Positions 5,250 through 8,881 of a stretch of DNA of 8,881 bases are shown piece after piece. A program made the translations under genes and the position numbers. Source of the DNA: an uncultured Gemmatimonadota bacterium (GTDB taxonomy: Bacteria > Gemmatimonadota > Gemmatimonadetes > Gemmatimonadales > Gemmatimonadaceae); the NCBI GenBank assembly GCA_903906325.1, contig CAIVJV010000268.1, positions 1 through 8,881 on the forward strand, written 5' to 3'. The notes under the pieces were generated by a model, which made no database searches, had not been told where the DNA came from, and worked only from the letters and a program-made list of their open reading frames with translations. Numbering within the stretch: the first letter of the stretch is position 1; each line of letters starts with the position of its first letter.

Positions 5250-6214
5250 GCGGCGCGGGGCGCCCCGCCCTCCTCCTGGCGCTGGCAACGCTGGTCCTCT
5301 GTCCCACGGACCTCTTCGCGTGGACCCCGGGGACGCACATCCTCATCGGGGAAGCCCTGTTGGGGTCGGCGGAGGTGCTGCTTCCGGCAGGGATCGCCGC
5401 CCTGCTACGCGCCTTCCCGATGGACTTCCTCTACGGCTCGATCGCCGCGGACACGAGCTTCGCGAAGCGCTATGCGAAGGTCGGGCGGCACTGCCACTCC
5501 TGGTCCGTGGCCGACGAGATCGCCGACCGCGCACGGGACGAACCCCTGCAGGCCTTCGCGTATGGCTATCTCGCGCATCTCGCCGCCGATGTGGTGGCCC
5601 ACAACCACTTCGTCCCCCATCAGCTCGCGATCACCGCCGCGACGTCGGGCGCGGGGCATGGGTACTGGGAGAGCCGGTTCGAGATGCAGACCGGGGACCG
5701 CTGGGCGCGCCGCGCGCGCGAGGTGATCCGGCTCGATCATGGTCGCGCCGACGAGCACCTCGATCGCATCCTGAGCCCGACGATCTTCAGCACGCCGACC
5801 AACCGCCGGATCTTCCGGGGGATGGTCCACGCCTCCGACTCCCAATCGTGGCAGCGCGTGATGGCCCTGATGGCGGAGCGCAGTCGCTACCCGCTCCGCG
5901 ACGCGACGGTCGGCGCGCATCTCGAGGTGGCGTTCGACTACGTGGTCGATTGCCTCGCGCACGGCACCCAGTGCGTGCCGCGGCGGTTCGACCCGAGCGG
6001 GGAGGCGTCCCTCCGCGAGGCCAAACAGCTGCGCCGCGCGTCGATGGCGGGTGGGGAGCGCGCGGTCCGACGCGATGCCGCGGAGCGCTTTCGACTCCCG
6101 GAGGAACGCCTCGGCTTCGCCGCGCGGCTCCCTGCCCCGCTGCACGCGCCGCGCAACGCCCCGCTCGGAGCGTCCGACGCTACGTGGCGATCCGAGCGGC
6201 CAGCAGCTGATTGA
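5246..6214 (+). CDS. Secreted zinc-dependent phospholipase C-like protein
   Basis: This 322-residue protein resembles the Zn_dep_PLPC (phospholipase C/P1 nuclease-like) family. Residues 1-25 form a signal peptide: a short N-region, a hydrophobic core from about 8 to 18 and an LFA cleavage site, predicting a mature start at Trp26. Candidate zinc ligands, by comparison with Bacillus cereus PLC, are Trp26 (as Trp1), His31, Asp69, His82 or His84, His111 and Asp115 (HLAAD, same HxxxD spacing), His121 (same +6 spacing) and Glu142 or Glu146. The C-terminal 80 residues are Arg/Ala-rich and look non-catalytic. The start is GTG at 5246, overlapping the upstream stop; the nearest purine-rich sites (GAGG at 5229-5232) are distant, so coupling is likely. 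The last 12 codons overlap gatB on the other strand. Substrate and lipase activity are not proven by sequence; many family members are uncharacterised. Confidence 0.72.
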   Translation: MSGAGRPALLLALATLVLCPTDLFAWTPGTHILIGEALLGSAEVLLPAGIAALLRAFPMDFLYGSIAADTSFAKRYAKVGRHCHSWSVADEIADRARDEPLQAFAYGYLAHLAADVVAHNHFVPHQLAITAATSGAGHGYWESRFEMQTGDRWARRAREVIRLDHGRADEHLDRILSPTIFSTPTNRRIFRGMVHASDSQSWQRVMALMAERSRYPLRDATVGAHLEVAFDYVVDCLAHGTQCVPRRFDPSGEASLREAKQLRRASMAGGERAVRRDAAERFRLPEERLGFAARLPAPLHAPRNAPLGASDATWRSERPAAD

Positions 6215-7610
6215 GCTTCTTGGGGTCGGCGCGCCCCTTGGACTTCTTCATCACGAAGCCGACGAGCACCCCCTGGAGCTTCTGCTCGCCGGCCGCGAAC
6301 CGCGCGGCCTCCGTGGGATGTTCCGCCCAGACCTCGTCGATCCACTGCGCGAGCGCCGAATCGTCGCCGACCTGCAGGAGCCCATCCCGCCGCGCGATCC
6401 CGTCAGGCGCGCTGGCATCGGTGCGCATGGTCGCGAAGACGGTCTTGGCGGCGGTCGAACTCAGCTGACCACCCTTCACCAGCGCGATCAGCGCCGCGAG
6501 ACGGTCCGGGGTGACCGGGAAGTCGGCGAGCGCCGCCCCGGATGCATTGAGCGCCGCGAGCACCTCACCCATGATCCAATTCGCCGCGGCCTTCCCATCC
6601 CCTGCGGCAGTCGCCACCGCGTCGAAGTACGTGGCGAGCTCCACCGTCGCCGAGAGGACCTCCGCCTCCGCGGCCGAGAGCTGGTACACGCGGCCCCACC
6701 GGTCTCGACGCGCCGCCGGCAACTCCGGCAGGGCATCGCGCTGCTCACTGATCCATTCCGGCGTGAGCACGAGGGGCGGCAGATCGGGCTCCGGGAAGTA
6801 GCGGTAGTCGTGGCTCCCCTCCTTGGACCGCGCCGCGCGCACCGCCTGCGCCGCCGCATCGAAGAGCATCGTCTGCTGGGCGATCGTCCCTCCGGCCTCG
6901 TAGGTCGCCACATGCCGCTGGAACTCAAGCTCGAGCGCCTTCTCCACATTCGAGAAGGAATTGAGGTTCTTGATCTCGGTGCGCGGGCGGAAGGTGGTCT
7001 CCCCGAGCGGACGAGCGGAGACGTTGGCATCCACGCGAAGGGACCCCTCCTCCATCGAGACGTCGCTCACGCCGCAGAAGAGCAGCACCTCGCGCAATGC
7101 GCGCAGATACGCCCCGGCCTGCCCCGCGGAGCGGATCTCCGGCTCCCCGACGATCTCGATGAGCGGGACGCCAGCCCGGTTGAGGTCGATCGCCGTCATC
7201 CCGGGGAAGCGATCGTGGATCGATTTTCCGGCATCCTCCTCCATGTGCACGCGGGTGATCCCCACGCGCGACCCATCGGCCAGCGTGAGATGCCCCCGCG
7301 TCGCCAGCGGGGACTCGGCCTGCGAGATCTGATACCCCTTGGGGAGATCGGGATAGAAGTAGTTCTTCCGCGCGAAGAGGCTGCGCTCGTGCACGGTGCA
7401 TCCGAGCGCGAGGGCGGCGCGCGTCGCGAGGGTGACCGCCTCGGCGTTGAGCACCGGGAGGGCGCCCGGGAGGGCGAGGCAGACGGGACAGGTGTTCCGA
7501 TTCGGCGCATCGCCGAAGGTGGTCGAGCAGGCACAGTATGCCTTGGTGCGCGTCTTGAGCTGCACGTGCACCTCGAGCCCGACGACCATCTCCCAGGTGG
7601 TGCCGCTCAT
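6180..7610 (-). CDS. gatB: Asp-tRNA(Asn)/Glu-tRNA(Gln) amidotransferase subunit B
   Basis: GatB is the tRNA-binding and kinase subunit of GatCAB, which phosphorylates and amidates Glu-tRNA(Gln) and/or Asp-tRNA(Asn) in the cytoplasm. The 476-residue product is full length. It opens with the family signature WEMVVGLEVHVQL (6-18), then four cysteines, Cys26, Cys28, Cys41 and Cys44 (CxC and CxxC), in the position where some GatB proteins bind zinc. The segment LPGALPVLN and the core DLNRAGVPLIEIV, EGSLRVDANVS and EIKNLNSF are all present. The C-terminal helical and YqeY-like domains span about the last 150 residues, ending with GVLVGFVMKKSKGRADP. The ATG at 7610 overlaps the gatA stop (ATGA) and has GGAGG 7 nt upstream inside gatA. 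The 3' end overlaps the convergent phospholipase-like gene, and no terminator is seen there. Confidence 0.97.
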   Translation of the reverse strand: MSGTTWEMVVGLEVHVQLKTRTKAYCACSTTFGDAPNRNTCPVCLALPGALPVLNAEAVTLATRAALALGCTVHERSLFARKNYFYPDLPKGYQISQAESPLATRGHLTLADGSRVGITRVHMEEDAGKSIHDRFPGMTAIDLNRAGVPLIEIVGEPEIRSAGQAGAYLRALREVLLFCGVSDVSMEEGSLRVDANVSARPLGETTFRPRTEIKNLNSFSNVEKALELEFQRHVATYEAGGTIAQQTMLFDAAAQAVRAARSKEGSHDYRYFPEPDLPPLVLTPEWISEQRDALPELPAARRDRWGRVYQLSAAEAEVLSATVELATYFDAVATAAGDGKAAANWIMGEVLAALNASGAALADFPVTPDRLAALIALVKGGQLSSTAAKTVFATMRTDASAPDGIARRDGLLQVGDDSALAQWIDEVWAEHPTEAARFAAGEQKLQGVLVGFVMKKSKGRADPKKLNQLLAARIAT

Positions 7611-8881
7611 CGATGGGCCTCCGCGCCGAGCGCTTCCTCGAGGGCGTAGGCCGCACGGAACATCGTCGGCTCGTCGAAGGCGGGGGCGAGGAGCTGTCCG
7701 CCGACGGGGAGCCCATGCACCCGACCGATCGGGAGGGAGATCCCCGGGATCCCGGCGAGGTTCGCCGTGACCGTATAGATGTCGCTGAGATACATCTCGT
7801 AGGGATCGGAGATCGCGCCGAGTGCGAAGGCGGGGGTCGGCGTGGTCGGGGTGAAGAGCACGTGCACGCCGGAGGCGAAGACCTCGGTGAAATCCCTGGC
7901 GATCAGCGATCGCACCTCCTGCGCCTTGCGGTAGTAGGCGTCGTAGTAGCCGGCGCTGAGCACGTAGGTGCCGAGGAGGATGCGGCGCGTGACCTCGGCG
8001 CCGAAACCGGCGGCGCGGGTCGCGCCGTACATCGCCTGCACCCCATCGGCGTCGATGCGCAGCCCATAGCGCACCCCATCGAAGCGGGCGAGGTTCGCCG
8101 ACGCCTCGGCGGGCGCGATGATGTAGTAGACGGGGATCGCATACGCTGTGTGCGGGAGCGAGACCTCACGGATCGTCGCCCCCTGAGCGCGGAGCGCCTC
8201 AAGGGCCCGGTCGCAGGCGGCGCGCACCTCGGGCATCAGCGTCGTGGGGAAGTACTCGGTGGGCACGCCGACCACGAGTCCGGTGAGCGGGCCCGGGCCG
8301 ATGCGCATCGGGGGGACCGCATGGGCGGCCGAGGTGGCATCGAGGGGATCATGCCCGGCGATGAGCTCCGTCGCGAGCGCGGCATCGTCGACGGTGCGCC
8401 CGAAGGGGGCCACACAGTCGAGGGAGGAGGCGAAGGCGACGAGCCCGGAGCGCGAGACGCGGCCGTAGGTCGGCTTCACGCCGACGATCCCACAGAAGGC
8501 GGCGGGCTGCCGCACGGAGCCCCCCGTCTCCGATCCCAGGGCGATCGGCGCGATCCCCGCGGCGACGGCGGCGGCGGATCCGCCGGAGGACCCGCCCGGC
8601 GCGCGGCCGCGATCGTGCGGGTTCCGCGACGGGCCGAACGCGCTGTGTTCGGTCGATGAGCCCATCGCGAACTCATCCATGTTCGCCTTCCCGATCACGA
8701 CGGCGCCGGCCTCGCGGAGCTTTCGTACCGCGGTCGCCTCGTACGGACTCACCCACCCCTCTAGGATCCTGGAGCCACACCCGGTGGGGAGGGTTCGCGT
8801 CGCGAGATTGTCCTTGATGGCGACGGGGACGCCGGCGAGCGGGCCCATGGCCAGCGGCCGCGTCGAGCTATCGGTCGCTTC
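7607..8881 (-). CDS. gatA: Asp-tRNA(Asn)/Glu-tRNA(Gln) amidotransferase subunit A, 5'-truncated by the window
   Basis: GatA is the glutaminase subunit of GatCAB; it releases ammonia from Gln for use in GatB. The frame is open to the window edge, giving 424 residues without the first 50-60 expected for the family. The amidase signature is intact: in fragment numbering the Ser-cisSer-Lys triad is Lys23 (VAIKDN), Ser98 (GGSSGGS) and Ser122 (GSETGGSVRQPA), with the usual 24-residue gap between the serines. GVKPTYGRVSRSGLVAFASSLD follows, and the C-terminal part with LAGIPGISLPIG is typical of true GatA rather than a generic amidase. An internal ATG at 8848 is not the start, because it falls at the conserved GPLAGVPVAIKDN block. 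gatB follows with an ATGA overlap. gatC is not in the window and may lie upstream of gatA. Confidence 0.96.
   Translation of the reverse strand, partial: EATDSSTRPLAMGPLAGVPVAIKDNLATRTLPTGCGSRILEGWVSPYEATAVRKLREAGAVVIGKANMDEFAMGSSTEHSAFGPSRNPHDRGRAPGGSSGGSAAAVAAGIAPIALGSETGGSVRQPAAFCGIVGVKPTYGRVSRSGLVAFASSLDCVAPFGRTVDDAALATELIAGHDPLDATSAAHAVPPMRIGPGPLTGLVVGVPTEYFPTTLMPEVRAACDRALEALRAQGATIREVSLPHTAYAIPVYYIIAPAEASANLARFDGVRYGLRIDADGVQAMYGATRAAGFGAEVTRRILLGTYVLSAGYYDAYYRKAQEVRSLIARDFTEVFASGVHVLFTPTTPTPAFALGAISDPYEMYLSDIYTVTANLAGIPGISLPIGRVHGLPVGGQLLAPAFDEPTMFRAAYALEEALGAEAHR

Noticed and set aside
6051..7649. A 532-codon plus-strand open frame over gatB, and similar long frames over murA (3622-4809, 3716-5194) and gatA (7613-8659).
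   Set aside because: Their compositions are Arg/Gly/Asp/Ala-rich mirrors of well-identified minus-strand genes; none shows domain motifs.
1..8881. tRNA, rRNA, CRISPR arrays, insertion sequences, attachment sites.
   Set aside because: Reading both strands showed no cloverleaf or rRNA-like segment, no regularly spaced repeats apart from the coding repeats in infB, and no transposase or integrase frame.

Overview
The window is G+C-rich (about two thirds or more by eye), densely packed chromosomal DNA. It holds housekeeping genes for translation, transcription and the cell wall, and shows no mobile elements, tRNA or rRNA genes, or CRISPR repeats. The codon bias, a mycobacterial-type MurA, and the mix of gatA-gatB, a zinc phospholipase C-like gene, murA, pgeF and rimP-nusA-infB suggest a free-living Gram-negative-type bacterium. 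Gemmatimonadota is my best guess, but this is inference from content and not a database match.

Layout from left to right. Positions 1-2490, minus strand: the translation/transcription operon rimP-nusA-(L7Ae-like gene)-infB, with infB leaving the window at position 1. Positions 2491-2607: a short control region with a sigma70-type promoter overlapping the pgeF stop codon, then a 5' leader that can fold into a canonical intrinsic terminator or into an alternative pairing, and then the rimP ribosome-binding site. Positions 2604-4620, minus strand: murA then pgeF. Positions 4621-4670: a 50-bp divergent intergenic region. Positions 4671-6214, plus strand: a two-gene unit encoding a membrane-anchored DUF948-type coiled-coil protein and a secreted zinc-dependent phospholipase C-like protein, joined by a GTGA overlap. 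Positions 6180-8881, minus strand: gatB and the 5'-truncated gatA, joined by an ATGA overlap. The 3' end of gatB overlaps the convergent phospholipase-like gene by 35 bp. There is no gene-free stretch longer than about 120 bp.

Functionally, RimP matures the 30S subunit, NusA tunes RNA polymerase pausing and termination, the L7Ae-like protein is a probable RNA binder, and IF2 loads initiator tRNA. GatA and GatB belong to the amidotransferase that makes Gln-tRNA(Gln) and/or Asn-tRNA(Asn). MurA commits UDP-GlcNAc to peptidoglycan, and PgeF is a purine-nucleoside enzyme linked to cell-wall fidelity. The most interesting signal is the rimP-nusA leader: promoter, mutually exclusive RNA pairings and a U-tract terminator packed into under 100 bp, just where NusA-dependent autoregulation would be expected. 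Next is the Cys-to-Asp change in the MurA active site, which predicts fosfomycin insensitivity.
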